Source: an uncultured Litoreibacter sp. (GTDB taxonomy: Bacteria; Pseudomonadota; Alphaproteobacteria; Rhodobacterales; Rhodobacteraceae). From it: a DNA stretch of 64,000 nucleotides. Shown in pieces: positions 43,978-53,350 of the stretch; within the stretch, counting starts at the first letter, position 1, and each line of letters starts with the position of its first letter. The notes under the pieces are model-generated. The model searched no databases. It saw nothing but the letters and a program-made list of their open reading frames with translations, and was not told the origin of the DNA. Position numbers and translations under genes: made by a program. The DNA lies in assembly GCA_947493265.1 (NCBI GenBank), contig CANLQL010000001.1:496001-560000 (forward strand), read 5' to 3'.

Positions 43978-45737
43978 CAGAAAAGGAAATACCGTTGCGC
44001 CATCGGCAGTTCGGATGCGGGTTCGCAGGTTAGCAATTCCCCATCCGCGCGGACCTCGTAAGTTTCCGGGTCAACCTCCATTTCGGGTGTTGCGCTGTTC
44101 AAGATCAAATCGGACTTGCCGATATCACGGGTCTTTTCGACAGCGACAGTTTGCTTGGCCAGTCCCAACTGTTCGGCGATGCCATCAGCTTGGGCAGCCT
44201 GAGATACGAAAGTCACGGCGGAGTTTTCAACCGAGCGCCCGAACGCCCCGAACATTGGCCGCGAATAGACCGGTTGCGGTGTCGGGATAGACGCGTTCGG
44301 ATCGCCCATTTGCGCACAAACGATTGTCCCCGCCATCAAAACCATCTCTGGCTTCACACCGAAAAATGCTGGGTTCCACAGAACCAGATCAGCGCGTTTG
44401 CCTTCAGAGATTGAGCCGATCTCGTGGCTAATCCCATGCGCAATCGCTGGGTTGATCGTGTATTTCGCAATGTAGCGCCGAACCCGGAAATTATCGTTCT
44501 CGCCGGTTTCATCCGGTAAGCGGCCACGTTGCTTTTTCATCTTGTCGGCGGTCTGCCAAGTGCGGATCAGAACCTCGCCGACGCGCCCCATCGCCTGACT
44601 GTCTGATGCGATGATCGAAAACGCGCCCATATCATGCAGGATGTCTTCTGCGGCGATGGTTTCGCGCCGAATACGCGACTCCGCAAACGCCACGTCCTCT
44701 GGGATCGATTTATCGAGATGATGGCAGACCATCAACATATCCAGATGTTCTTCCAGAGTATTGATCGTGTAGGGCCGCGTCGGGTTGGTGGAGGACGGCA
44801 GAACATGTTCTTCACCACAGATCTTGATGATATCTGGGGCGTGTCCACCGCCTGCGCCTTCGGTATGAAATGCATGGATCGTGCGGTTCTTCATGGCCGC
44901 AACAGTGGTTTCAACAAAGCCGCTTTCGTTCAACGTGTCGGTATGGATCATCACCTGCACGTCCATGTCATCGGCAACAGACAAGCAACAATCGATTGCG
45001 CCAGGCGTCGTGCCCCAGTCCTCGTGCAATTTAAGCGCGCATGCCCCACCGTTAACCATTTCAACAAGTGCGTCCGGTTGGCTGGCATTGCCCTTGCCAG
45101 CAAATGCCAAGTTCATCGGAAACGCATCTGCGGCCTGAAGCATCCGACCGATATGCCATGGGCCGGGTGTGCAAGTTGTGGCCAATGTGCCATGTGCCGG
45201 ACCGGTGCCACCGCCCAGCATTGTGGTCAGTCCTGAGTGTAGTGCGTCCTCGATCTGTTGAGGGCATATGAAATGGATGTGGCTGTCAAATCCCCCGGCG
45301 GTCAGAATGCGACCCTCACCCGCGATCGCTTCGGTGCCCGGCCCCACGATGATATCGACGCCGGGTTGTGTGTCAGGATTGCCCGCCTTGCCAATCTTGT
45401 GGATGCGTCCGTCTTTCAGGCCAACATCTGCTTTATAGATGCCCGAATGATCAACGATCAGCGCGTTGGTGATCACCGTATCAACTGCGCCGCCTGCGCG
45501 GGTCACTTGGCTTTGTCCCATCCCGTCGCGGATGACTTTTCCTCCGCCAAACTTGACCTCTTCCCCATAAAGCAGGGCATTTTCACCAGTGCCGTCGGAT
45601 GTCGCCGCGCCTGCGCGTTCGGCGATCAGATCACGCTCCACTTCGATGATTAGATCGGTGTCGGCGAGACGTAGTTTATCGCCGGTGGTTGGACCAAACA
45701 TGGCCGCATATTCAGCCCGTGAGATGGACGAAGGCAT
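43977..45737 (-). CDS. ureC: Urease alpha subunit
   Basis: 586 residues, catalytic subunit. The carbamylated nickel-bridging Lys is Lys236 in [11 protein letters not shown]; nickel and substrate His lie in [21 protein letters not shown] and [14 protein letters not shown], and the active-site flap His is in MVCHHLD. Start ATG 45737 overlaps the ureB stop (TGATG), with GGGAG upstream. Compared with standard UreC (about 567-571 residues) there is an insertion of about 17 residues after IEVERDL and before [10 protein letters not shown]. Hydrolyses urea to ammonia and carbamate. Confidence 0.97.
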   Translation of the reverse strand: MPSSISRAEYAAMFGPTTGDKLRLADTDLIIEVERDLIAERAGAATSDGTGENALLYGEEVKFGGGKVIRDGMGQSQVTRAGGAVDTVITNALIVDHSGIYKADVGLKDGRIHKIGKAGNPDTQPGVDIIVGPGTEAIAGEGRILTAGGFDSHIHFICPQQIEDALHSGLTTMLGGGTGPAHGTLATTCTPGPWHIGRMLQAADAFPMNLAFAGKGNASQPDALVEMVNGGACALKLHEDWGTTPGAIDCCLSVADDMDVQVMIHTDTLNESGFVETTVAAMKNRTIHAFHTEGAGGGHAPDIIKICGEEHVLPSSTNPTRPYTINTLEEHLDMLMVCHHLDKSIPEDVAFAESRIRRETIAAEDILHDMGAFSIIASDSQAMGRVGEVLIRTWQTADKMKKQRGRLPDETGENDNFRVRRYIAKYTINPAIAHGISHEIGSISEGKRADLVLWNPAFFGVKPEMVLMAGTIVCAQMGDPNASIPTPQPVYSRPMFGAFGRSVENSAVTFVSQAAQADGIAEQLGLAKQTVAVEKTRDIGKSDLILNSATPEMEVDPETYEVRADGELLTCEPASELPMAQRYFLF

Positions 45738-46042
45738 CACAGTTCTCCCATGATTTCTTGATTGAACCCGATGACCCTGCGCGCCCCGGACATGGGGATC
45801 AGTTGGACTTCTCTTCTTTGGCCGGGTTCGAACCGCACAGCGGTTCCTGCCGCGATATCAAGGCGCATGCCCCGCGCAAGGTCACGGTCAAATTCCAAAG
45901 CTGCGTTGGTTTCCCCGAAATGATAGTGACTGCCCACCTGCACGGGCCTGTCGCCTGTGTTGGCCACTATCAAGGTCACTGCCTCGCGATCGGCGTTGAG
46001 ATTCAGCGTTCCATCCGCTGGGAAGAGTTCTCCGGGGATCAT
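45737..46042 (-). CDS. ureB: Urease beta subunit
   Basis: 101 residues: [16 protein letters not shown] opening, [18 protein letters not shown] with the conserved GSHYHF motif, and [17 protein letters not shown]. Structural subunit that packs against UreC. Separate from ureA by 15 bases, overlapping ureC by one base. Confidence 0.97.
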   Translation of the reverse strand: MIPGELFPADGTLNLNADREAVTLIVANTGDRPVQVGSHYHFGETNAALEFDRDLARGMRLDIAAGTAVRFEPGQRREVQLIPMSGARRVIGFNQEIMGEL

Positions 46043-46057
46043 CAGGGTGCTCCTTGT

Positions 46058-46360
46058 CTAGCGAATGGGGTTGTGGACGGTGACAAGCTTCGTGCCGTCA
46101 GGGAACGTCGCTTCGACCTGCACGTCGTGGATCATTTCCGGAACGCCTTCCATGCACTGATCCCGGCTGATGATTTGCGCACCGGCTTCCATCATGTCAG
46201 CGACCGAACGACCATCGCGAGCGCCTTCAACAACGGCATCTGTGATCAATGCAATCGCTTCGGGGTGGTTCAGTTTGACCCCGCGTTCCAGTCGCTTTCT
46301 GGCGACCTCAGCGGCCATCGCCACCAGCAGTTTATCTTTCTCGCGCGGGGTGAGTTGCAT
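46058..46360 (-). CDS. ureA: Urease gamma subunit
   Basis: 100 residues: [20 protein letters not shown] and [14 protein letters not shown], plus the [20 protein letters not shown] end, all highly conserved in UreA. Structural subunit of the (ABC)3 enzyme. Begins 2 bases after the ureD stop. Confidence 0.97.
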   Translation of the reverse strand: MQLTPREKDKLLVAMAAEVARKRLERGVKLNHPEAIALITDAVVEGARDGRSVADMMEAGAQIISRDQCMEGVPEMIHDVQVEATFPDGTKLVTVHNPIR

Positions 46361-46362
46361 GG

Positions 46363-47193
46363 CTAAAGCCTCCAGGATTTGGGGAGTTTTTGGTGGGTCA
46401 GATACTGCAAGATCGGAACAAGCGATTTGCGAAGAATGTAGCTGTCTTGCGCAAGAAAGCGGGCCACCAGCAGATTTTCGTCCAATAGGCTCGCACCTGC
46501 GCTGTCGGGCAAAAGCGGACGAACTTTCTCCAGCATTTGCGCGGCCTCAGGCGCATAGAACACCAAATTTGCCATCGCTTTTGCGCCATTTCCGATCGCT
46601 GTGCGCGCCAGCTGCCCGTTCATGTTTACGGTGAGGCTGATCCCATCCAGATAGATTGGCGTTTCGTCACAGGTAATTGTGATGCGGTCGTTGAACTGGA
46701 TTGTATTGATTTGCTCTCCGGATGCCTGACGCCCGAAAACCAAAGGCTCAACCATCAAGAAGTGGGCAGTCTCTGCGACGCGAACATTCAGCCTGCGGCG
46801 CAACGCTGTGCGATCAAACAAGATCGTTTCCTGTGGCAGCCAGAAAAGCGTCGCGTTTGCCCTGACTGTCAGGTCTGTCCGTTGGGTGGCAACCTCTGTA
46901 GATCCGGGGTGCTTTGTGCGCCCATAGACACGCTCCGCCGCTTGCGTCGTGAGTGTCAGGATCGCGCCATCTTCTGCCTTGGCAGTGATCGCGAATGTGT
47001 CCCCCGCGGCGATGCCGCCTGCGGTATTCAACAAGACCGCTTCAAGCGATCCGTCTGGCCTTGCCGGGAACAGATACCTGTAAGCCCCTTCTTGCCGTAG
47101 TCGTCCCAGACGCGACGGGGCATGCGCAGATACAAAAACACGGCCCTTTGCCCGTTGCGCAGGTGGCAGAAGAATTTCTTTGGATAGGTTCAC
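46363..47193 (-). CDS. ureD: Urease accessory protein UreD
   Basis: 276 residues; family marks include [57 protein letters not shown] and EPLVFGR. Scaffold for apo-urease nickel loading together with UreF-UreG. Start is GTG 47193, with GGGGGAG ending 4 bases upstream; no in-frame ATG nearby. First gene of the operon, so the promoter lies in 47194-47487. Confidence 0.95.
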   Translation of the reverse strand: MNLSKEILLPPAQRAKGRVFVSAHAPSRLGRLRQEGAYRYLFPARPDGSLEAVLLNTAGGIAAGDTFAITAKAEDGAILTLTTQAAERVYGRTKHPGSTEVATQRTDLTVRANATLFWLPQETILFDRTALRRRLNVRVAETAHFLMVEPLVFGRQASGEQINTIQFNDRITITCDETPIYLDGISLTVNMNGQLARTAIGNGAKAMANLVFYAPEAAQMLEKVRPLLPDSAGASLLDENLLVARFLAQDSYILRKSLVPILQYLTHQKLPKSWRL

Positions 47194-47487
47194 GATCTCC
47201 CCCGCCCATGGAGTGTCGGGCGCGTCACTGTGCGTTCCGGGCGATGGTTTGGCAGCAAGCGGGATCCTATATTCAGGAGCGGCTTAAGTAGTCTGCTGAT
47301 TTATTAACCGAACTTAGGTGAAATGCTTCTTTTTTGCGCGGTTTGTGAATGGTGATTGGGCTGACTCAGAACCGCGCGCTTTTGAAATTCTTTAAGAATA
47401 TGGGCACGCTAAGGGTTTCCTCATGAATTCGCCGGACACTGCACGTGATCTCGAATCACGGCACAGCAGTTTTCCAAGGTTTGCGCG
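47194..47487. promoter_or_regulatory. Divergent ureD / chemoreceptor promoter region
   Basis: 294 noncoding bases. Near the chemoreceptor start is an inverted repeat CGTGAT-CTCGA-ATCACG (47444-47460), 27 bases before the ATG, a possible operator or leader hairpin. TTATTAACC at 47301 looks like a CtrA half-site with a poor second half. I find no clear NtrC dyad or sigma-54 element for the urease operon. Confidence 0.4.
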
Positions 47488-50202
47488 ATGAAGAAACTAA
47501 AGGCGATTTTTGGCAGCATAATCGTGAAAACCTCTTTTATCCTGGTCGTCATGTCCGGGTTGATCGCAGCCGCGATCGCATTGTCGAGTGCGGTTTTCGA
47601 AGAAACGGTCACCAGCCTTGAACGGCTCACGAAGGAACGCCTGACGGAATTGGAAACAGCATCCGAAGTTCTTGAACATACGGATCAATTGAAATCCACG
47701 TTGCTCAAGATTGTGGCATCGACAAATGCGGAAATGTTGGAAAGCAATACCGCAGATGCAGACCGCTATATGTCAGTTCTTTCCGCCAGGGTGGATATGC
47801 AGCCCGGGCCTGACAGAACCTTGCTGAAATCGTTACTGAGCCGGGCAAAAGAAAATATTGCGCAGCTGCAAATAGCCAAGCTGAAAGAGTTTGAAAGCGA
47901 TGCCGCGTTTCATAGCAGTGCAGCAGGTGTCCGCACGTTGATTGGAACCGTTCAGGATATGCTTGGCAATCAACGGGAATCGAAATTCCAATATCTTGCG
48001 CTGAGCAAACGCAAGACTGTTGATGATGTCGATAACACTTTGAAGTTTCTTATAAATGATGTGGTTCGTGCACTGGTCCTACGCTTCGAAACTGCCAGTG
48101 ACATGAACCTGGCCGCAGGCATCGCGCTGACACTGACGCAGACAACGGACGAGGCTTTGATTGCGTCGCTCAGGTCAGCGCTAGACCGGTATATCGGGTA
48201 TCTGGGGGAACGTATCATAGCGTTGGAAAATGCGAGCTACGGCTCCTTTGATACAGCAATCCTGCGTCGGGCGATCGAGCTTTTTGAGCTTGTTGGAGAC
48301 AGCAACGCATTTATCGCAAATCTGCACCGGGAAGACATCGTGAAAATCCGCGCGGAAACGACTGACTTGCTCGATATGCAGATCAACGAATTCACTGCGC
48401 TGTTGGGTTCGGAAAGTGAAGCGGCTGGCGAAAAGAACATTCAGTCGATACAGGCCCTTGTGGACGGCCCGATTGCCGATATCCGGCGGTATAGCAAGCT
48501 GGAATCCTCCGCCTGGTCTTTCATGAATATCGTTTTTGAAATCACCCTCGCACCAGACCTGCAAAGCCTTTCAGATTTGCTGCCGAAACTGGAAGAACAC
48601 GTCGCCTCTCTATCGAAAGAAGCCCGGATTGGCAGTGTCGTCTTGCAACAGATGGTCGGCGAGATATTGGCGATTGGGGATACGGAAAGCGGGATCGTCA
48701 ACGACAAAAACCAGCTGCTACAGGCCCGGTTCAACGCCAATGTTGCAAAAGATCGGGCGGTTTCCAGCGTTCTTGCCATCGGAAATACGGTGTCCCGTAT
48801 GGGGACGCGAACACGGGCCAGCATCTATGAGGAAAGCCAAGTGGTGCTTGAAAATGCCTACGTCGCGATGGAACGTTTGACCCAGCTTAGCTGGGTGGCT
48901 GCGGCCGCAGTTCTGACCGCCCTTGGGCTGACGTTCCTTTGGATCCTGTCGCCACTTCGCAGGCTTACACGTGCAACCGAAAGTCTGGCAAATGGAAACC
49001 TTAGCGAAGACGTGATGTTCACCCGAAAAGAGAGTGAGATCGGGCGCATGGCGCGCGCGCTGCAAGTTTTCCGCGATGGATTGGTGGAGAAAGAGCGTCT
49101 GCAAACCCTCGAAACAGATGAACGTCAGCGCCGATTGGCCGAGCAAACCTTGATCGTGAACTCTCTGGCAGAGTCTCTGAACCGGTTGGCGGACGGCGAC
49201 GTGGATGCCCAGATCGAAACGGAGTTCCCCGGCGAATATGACCGCTTGCGGACGGACTTTAATACCGCAACTCGAAACTTGAGTGAGATCGGACAGAAAA
49301 TTGTCCGCAGCGGCACATCGGTCAACGACTCAAGTAGCGAAATTTCGAAAGCCTCTGATCAACTTGCACGCCGGACGGAAAATTCAGCGGCAACTTTGGC
49401 GCAGACCGCGGTGGCTCTTTCCCAAATTACGGACGCGGTTCAATCGGCTGCGACGCGGGCTGAAAAAGCCTTAGACGTCGTTGGAATTGCCAGCAAAAGC
49501 GCTGGCGAGGGCAAGGAAATAGTCGGCTCCACGGTGGCTGCAATGCGCCGGATCGAGGACTCTTCCGGCAAAGTTCTCAAGATTATCGGGGTCATTGACG
49601 ATATCTCTTTTCAGACCAATCTGCTTGCGCTGAATGCAGGCGTTGAAGCCGCGCGGGCCGGTGAAGCTGGTCGCGGGTTTGCCGTGGTCGCATCCGAGGT
49701 TCGGGGATTGGCGCAGCGTTCATCTGAGGCGGCGAAAGAAATAAACCTGCTGATTTCCGACAGTTCGGCGCAGGTGGAAGAAGGTGTCGAGTTGGTTGAA
49801 AAAACAGAGACGGCATTGGACAGAATTACGAAAGCCATCACAGAGGTGTCGCAACAAGCTCGCGAGATCGCGGAATCCGCGCAACAGCAGGCGATCGGTG
49901 TGGCGGAAGTGAACACTGCGATCGATGAATTGGATCGCGATACGCAAAAAAACGCGGCGATGTTTGAACAGACCAGTGCGGCCAGTGTGAATTTGCATTG
50001 GGAGGCCGAGAACCTCGCAAACGCAATTTCGGGGCTCACATTCCGCCGTTCAGAAACGTCGGACGACCCCGAAGACGCCGGTTCTGAGGATGACGAATGG
50101 GTGCCAGATGTAGATCGCTCCGCTGACGAGATGGCAAACGCTGCCCTATCCGACAAAGACCAGGACGAAGAGGCGCGCGACGCCGAACGGGACGTTGCGT
50201 GA
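47488..50202 (+). CDS. Methyl-accepting chemotaxis protein
   Basis: 904 residues. Two transmembrane helices (about 15-37 and 466-488) enclose a large periplasmic sensory region of about 425 residues, mostly helical, that matches no ligand domain I can name. A HAMP domain (about 488-540) is followed by a second HAMP-like stretch (about 555-605) and the MA signalling domain with the tip [29 protein letters not shown] very acidic tail (about 875-904) ends without a CheR-binding pentapeptide. It faces the urease operon; linkage to urea or amine sensing is speculation. No che genes are nearby. Confidence 0.92.
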   Translation: MKKLKAIFGSIIVKTSFILVVMSGLIAAAIALSSAVFEETVTSLERLTKERLTELETASEVLEHTDQLKSTLLKIVASTNAEMLESNTADADRYMSVLSARVDMQPGPDRTLLKSLLSRAKENIAQLQIAKLKEFESDAAFHSSAAGVRTLIGTVQDMLGNQRESKFQYLALSKRKTVDDVDNTLKFLINDVVRALVLRFETASDMNLAAGIALTLTQTTDEALIASLRSALDRYIGYLGERIIALENASYGSFDTAILRRAIELFELVGDSNAFIANLHREDIVKIRAETTDLLDMQINEFTALLGSESEAAGEKNIQSIQALVDGPIADIRRYSKLESSAWSFMNIVFEITLAPDLQSLSDLLPKLEEHVASLSKEARIGSVVLQQMVGEILAIGDTESGIVNDKNQLLQARFNANVAKDRAVSSVLAIGNTVSRMGTRTRASIYEESQVVLENAYVAMERLTQLSWVAAAAVLTALGLTFLWILSPLRRLTRATESLANGNLSEDVMFTRKESEIGRMARALQVFRDGLVEKERLQTLETDERQRRLAEQTLIVNSLAESLNRLADGDVDAQIETEFPGEYDRLRTDFNTATRNLSEIGQKIVRSGTSVNDSSSEISKASDQLARRTENSAATLAQTAVALSQITDAVQSAATRAEKALDVVGIASKSAGEGKEIVGSTVAAMRRIEDSSGKVLKIIGVIDDISFQTNLLALNAGVEAARAGEAGRGFAVVASEVRGLAQRSSEAAKEINLLISDSSAQVEEGVELVEKTETALDRITKAITEVSQQAREIAESAQQQAIGVAEVNTAIDELDRDTQKNAAMFEQTSAASVNLHWEAENLANAISGLTFRRSETSDDPEDAGSEDDEWVPDVDRSADEMANAALSDKDQDEEARDAERDVA

Positions 50203-50204
50203 GC

Positions 50205-50948
50205 CTATTTTCGGACCAAGGCACAGTCCAATTGTTCGGTGGAAATTTTTTGGCCAGCCAGTTCATGCATGTGCCAAAACAGGACCAAATTTGACGACAG
50301 CACCGGCATGTCTAGCTCACGTTCCAGCTGCGGGATGATGTCGAGCGTTCTCAAATTCGTGCAAGATAGGAAAATTGCATCCGCGCCTTGATCGTCTTTC
50401 GCCAAAGCATGGGCTGCGGCGACAATGGACGTGCCAGATATCCTGGAAACGGCAGCTTCCCGCGATTCCGAGAATGTGCCGAATGTCGGAGTTTCTATAC
50501 CAGCGTTTCGCAAAACCTGTCGCAAGTGGTTGGAGACGTCTTCGATGTAGGGCGAAAGAAAAATTAGCTTGCGAAGCCCAAGTGCGCGGCAGGCGGCAAT
50601 CAACGCTGAGACCGGTTCGGTGACAGACTTTGTCTCAACCCCCGCTTGTACCAGGACTTTGATCCGATCTGCACCGATCACGGATGTGCCGGACGTGCAT
50701 CCATATCCAACCACGTCAAATAGTGTCCCGCGAGGAAGCAAACTAGCCGATGTGGTCAAGTGACCCGCCATCGCCTCAAGGGTTTCTTTCGTCACTTCCG
50801 TGCCGCTGGGTACGCGGCTGACCAAAAGCTCAACCGGAGGTGCGCAAAGGCTTCGGCCATCCGTTTCAATCGTTTCATCGGCTTGCAGCGTGACTAGCCC
50901 AAATGAAATTCGCGGGTCCGTTCTGGTGTCATAGGAAAAGACAGTCAT
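50205..50948 (-). CDS. Asp/Glu racemase-fold protein (EutA/maleate isomerase-like)
   Basis: 247 residues. Both catalytic Cys of the racemase/isomerase fold are present, in VVGYGCTSGTSVIG and AIFLSCTNLRTLDII, so it is more like a racemase, maleate isomerase or EutA than a single-Cys arylmalonate decarboxylase. N-terminal RISFGLVTLQADETIETD fits EutA-type proteins. Last gene of a three-gene minus-strand operon, with ATGA overlap to the M24 gene upstream. Substrate unknown. Convergent to the chemoreceptor, 2 bases apart. Confidence 0.8.
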   Translation of the reverse strand: MTVFSYDTRTDPRISFGLVTLQADETIETDGRSLCAPPVELLVSRVPSGTEVTKETLEAMAGHLTTSASLLPRGTLFDVVGYGCTSGTSVIGADRIKVLVQAGVETKSVTEPVSALIAACRALGLRKLIFLSPYIEDVSNHLRQVLRNAGIETPTFGTFSESREAAVSRISGTSIVAAAHALAKDDQGADAIFLSCTNLRTLDIIPQLERELDMPVLSSNLVLFWHMHELAGQKISTEQLDCALVRK

Positions 50949-52108
50949 TGCGGTGCTTCGATCTGCAAAATGTCAGGCGCGGACGGGTCGGACAAAAACC
51001 TGCATCCTGTCTCAGACAGAACAACGTTTTCCTCGTGGACCATAATCTTCCCGTCCTCAAGCAGCACGACAGGCTCCAGGGTCAACACCATACCCGCTTC
51101 AAGAACTGTGTGGTCTCCGGCCATCAGGGATGGCCATTCGGTCAATTGCAGTCCCAAGCCGTGACCGTAACGCCCGGCATCCAGGCTATTCGCGCCACCG
51201 GTGAGAACTTTGTCCATGACATGAAACAGCTCTGCTGCGGTTTGCCCGGGACGAAGAGATTGCGCGGCTGCATGAGTCGCCTCGATCAGACGCTTATGGC
51301 CGTCAGACACTTTAGGGCTAGGTGCGCCGATTGAAAAGTTTCGATCAAAATCGCAAAAATACCCGTCCCAAACTGCACCAGTATCCAGCATCAAAACATC
51401 TCCGCTTTCCAAAGGTGCAGCCGTTGCCGGGGAGATGACATCGCTATAGCCATTTTGGTCACCAGCGCCAGCGAGATAGGGCACCCAATCCGCGCCTTCT
51501 TCCAGACAAAGCCGCTGGAAATCGCGAAATACCTGATCAAGTGGAATGCCAGCCTGTGCAATTTCGCTGACGCGGTTGAACGCTCTGTTGGCGATCTGGC
51601 AAATACGTTCAATCTTTTGGACTTCCGCGTTTGATTTGATCATCCGCAACCGTCTGATGATGCCGGCATCGTCCCCAAACTGTTGCGGTCTGAGCCGCGC
51701 TTGCAGGTTTTGAAAATCTGACTGTGGCATCCGGAGATGGGTTTCAGGTCCCATCGGCAGACCGATCAGACCGTCGGTTCCGGAAATTTCGCGCAGGGTT
51801 TCTGCCAGCAAACTGATCCCATCGTCTTCCAGATCCGGGGAAGGCCAGGTGCGAATATCGTTGATCCAAGTCTTGCCCATAAGCGCTGCGCCGATGGCAG
51901 GGATAACCGCGATCGGATCGCCACTTGCCGGAACGATCAGATACCAGGGTCGGGTCGGGCTTTCCCAAAACCGCGTCAGAAACCCCGAAAAGTACCGGAA
52001 TTCAGGTTCGGTTGTCAGCAAAATGGCGGAAAGACCAGCCTTTGCCATATGTGCCTGGCAGCGCGCGACGCGGGCCTGAAACTCCGCGGTTTCAAACCCG
52101 CGTGTCAT
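50945..52108 (-). CDS. M24 family (Xaa-Pro aminopeptidase-like) hydrolase
   Basis: 387 residues, creatinase/prolidase two-domain fold. The five dinuclear metal ligands are all visible: Asp in LMLDTGAVWDGYFCDFDRNF (two Asp), His in GHGLGLQLTEWP, Glu in LTLEPVVLL and Glu in MVHEENVVL. M24 proteins include true aminopeptidases, creatinase, and the ectoine hydrolase DoeA/EutD; it does not look like a canonical DoeA N terminus, so the substrate is open. ATGA overlaps on both sides couple it to the lyase and the racemase-like gene. Confidence 0.85.
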   Translation of the reverse strand: MTRGFETAEFQARVARCQAHMAKAGLSAILLTTEPEFRYFSGFLTRFWESPTRPWYLIVPASGDPIAVIPAIGAALMGKTWINDIRTWPSPDLEDDGISLLAETLREISGTDGLIGLPMGPETHLRMPQSDFQNLQARLRPQQFGDDAGIIRRLRMIKSNAEVQKIERICQIANRAFNRVSEIAQAGIPLDQVFRDFQRLCLEEGADWVPYLAGAGDQNGYSDVISPATAAPLESGDVLMLDTGAVWDGYFCDFDRNFSIGAPSPKVSDGHKRLIEATHAAAQSLRPGQTAAELFHVMDKVLTGGANSLDAGRYGHGLGLQLTEWPSLMAGDHTVLEAGMVLTLEPVVLLEDGKIMVHEENVVLSETGCRFLSDPSAPDILQIEAPQ

Positions 52109-53175
52109 GCGGGACCTTCGCTGAGAATTGTGAGAACAGAACTTTCAGGCATCAAACAGAGCATCTCCCGATGCGCGGATGCACAAATAAGCCCAGCCAG
52201 GCCAGCGCCACCGGATGGGGAGGTTTCCAACCCCTCATCAGCAAAATCGGCCATCAAATCCAAAACTTCGTTTTCAGACAGTGTCGCGAAGAAATCGGCA
52301 TCCCGGTGCAGACCTTTCAGGGCGATCAGTGAGGCCTCTTTGCAATCCAGCCGCCCCATGGTTGAAACCGGGCCGGACGTGACCACGAATTTACTGGCGG
52401 CGATGGATGCCTGCAGGGCAGGTGCGGCTTCGGGTTCAACGACGACAATTATCGGGTCCTGCCCCCAAGCTGCGCGTGCACCTGATGCAAGAGCTGCGGC
52501 CATCCCACCAACACCTGCCTGCAAGAAGATATGGCTGGGCGGATTTGGTATCTCAGCCACAGTTTCACGGAGCAATGCGAGATATCCTTCCATCAACTTA
52601 TGAGGCGGGTCGAAATATCCGGGCCAGGAACTGTCTGACAGAAGCTGCCATCGATTTTCTTCGGCAGCTTTGCATGCAGCGGCCATACTGGCTTCGTAGT
52701 CATCCCCTTCGCGCATGACTGTCGCGCCTTTGTCGCGCAACCGATCAGCAAAAGACTCGGGCACGGTTTGGGCAATGTAGATGACCGCGTTCGCTCCAAA
52801 AACCCGCGCGCCAGCAGCTACAGATAAGCCGTGGTTTCCGGCAGATGCGGTGATGTATGTCTGACCCGCCAGTGCCGTCGACAAATCCTCGGCGCCGGTT
52901 TTGATCGCGTCGGATGCGATGACATAGGCGGCCCCCAGCGATTTAAAGCTGCCAAGGCCCATCCGGGGGCGTTCATCCTTGATCCAGACCGATCCGACTT
53001 GCACGTGCTTGGCAAGGGCATCGTTTTTGGTCAGAGGGGTCGGTGCCGCAGACGGGCACCGTTCCAGCAATTTCCAAGCCGCATCAAGATCGCTGCTTGG
53101 AAAAGGAATGTCATCTGGCAGCTCGTGAAGAGTGGCGTCTTTTTGCCCACGCGCCTTGTTTTCTAGAATGTGCAA
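52105..53175 (-). CDS. PLP-dependent diaminopropionate ammonia-lyase-like enzyme
   Basis: 356 residues, fold-type II PLP enzyme of the DpaL/threonine-dehydratase group. The Schiff-base Lys is in RMGLGSFKSLGAAYV, the cofactor phosphate Gly loop is in AGVGGMAAAL, and SAGNHGLSVAAGARVFGA and LSDSSWPGYFDPPHKLMEGY match DpaL-type proteins. Catalyses alpha,beta-elimination of ammonia from a (di)amino acid. Start TTG 53175, with GGGGA 5 bases upstream; no earlier in-frame ATG exists. First gene of the three-gene operon. Confidence 0.85.
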   Translation of the reverse strand: MHILENKARGQKDATLHELPDDIPFPSSDLDAAWKLLERCPSAAPTPLTKNDALAKHVQVGSVWIKDERPRMGLGSFKSLGAAYVIASDAIKTGAEDLSTALAGQTYITASAGNHGLSVAAGARVFGANAVIYIAQTVPESFADRLRDKGATVMREGDDYEASMAAACKAAEENRWQLLSDSSWPGYFDPPHKLMEGYLALLRETVAEIPNPPSHIFLQAGVGGMAAALASGARAAWGQDPIIVVVEPEAAPALQASIAASKFVVTSGPVSTMGRLDCKEASLIALKGLHRDADFFATLSENEVLDLMADFADEGLETSPSGGAGLAGLICASAHREMLCLMPESSVLTILSEGPA

Positions 53176-53350
53176 TTTTATCCCCAGTTTTCGTGTCGCT
53201 GGAGCCTAACTATCCATCGCCAACTATGCGATGATTTTTTCAGCTTGATGCATGGTTTTTGTGATCACGGAAACTTATGTGGAACCCGGCTTGGCGCGAC
53301 CCATACTTAAGCAGGTGGGTTTGCAGGCTTGTATCTGGTGAGGTGACGTT

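Noticed and set aside
47301-47316. CtrA-like TTAACC element upstream of the chemoreceptor
   Set aside because: The second half (TAGG instead of TTAA) mismatches at two positions; not convincing as a full site.
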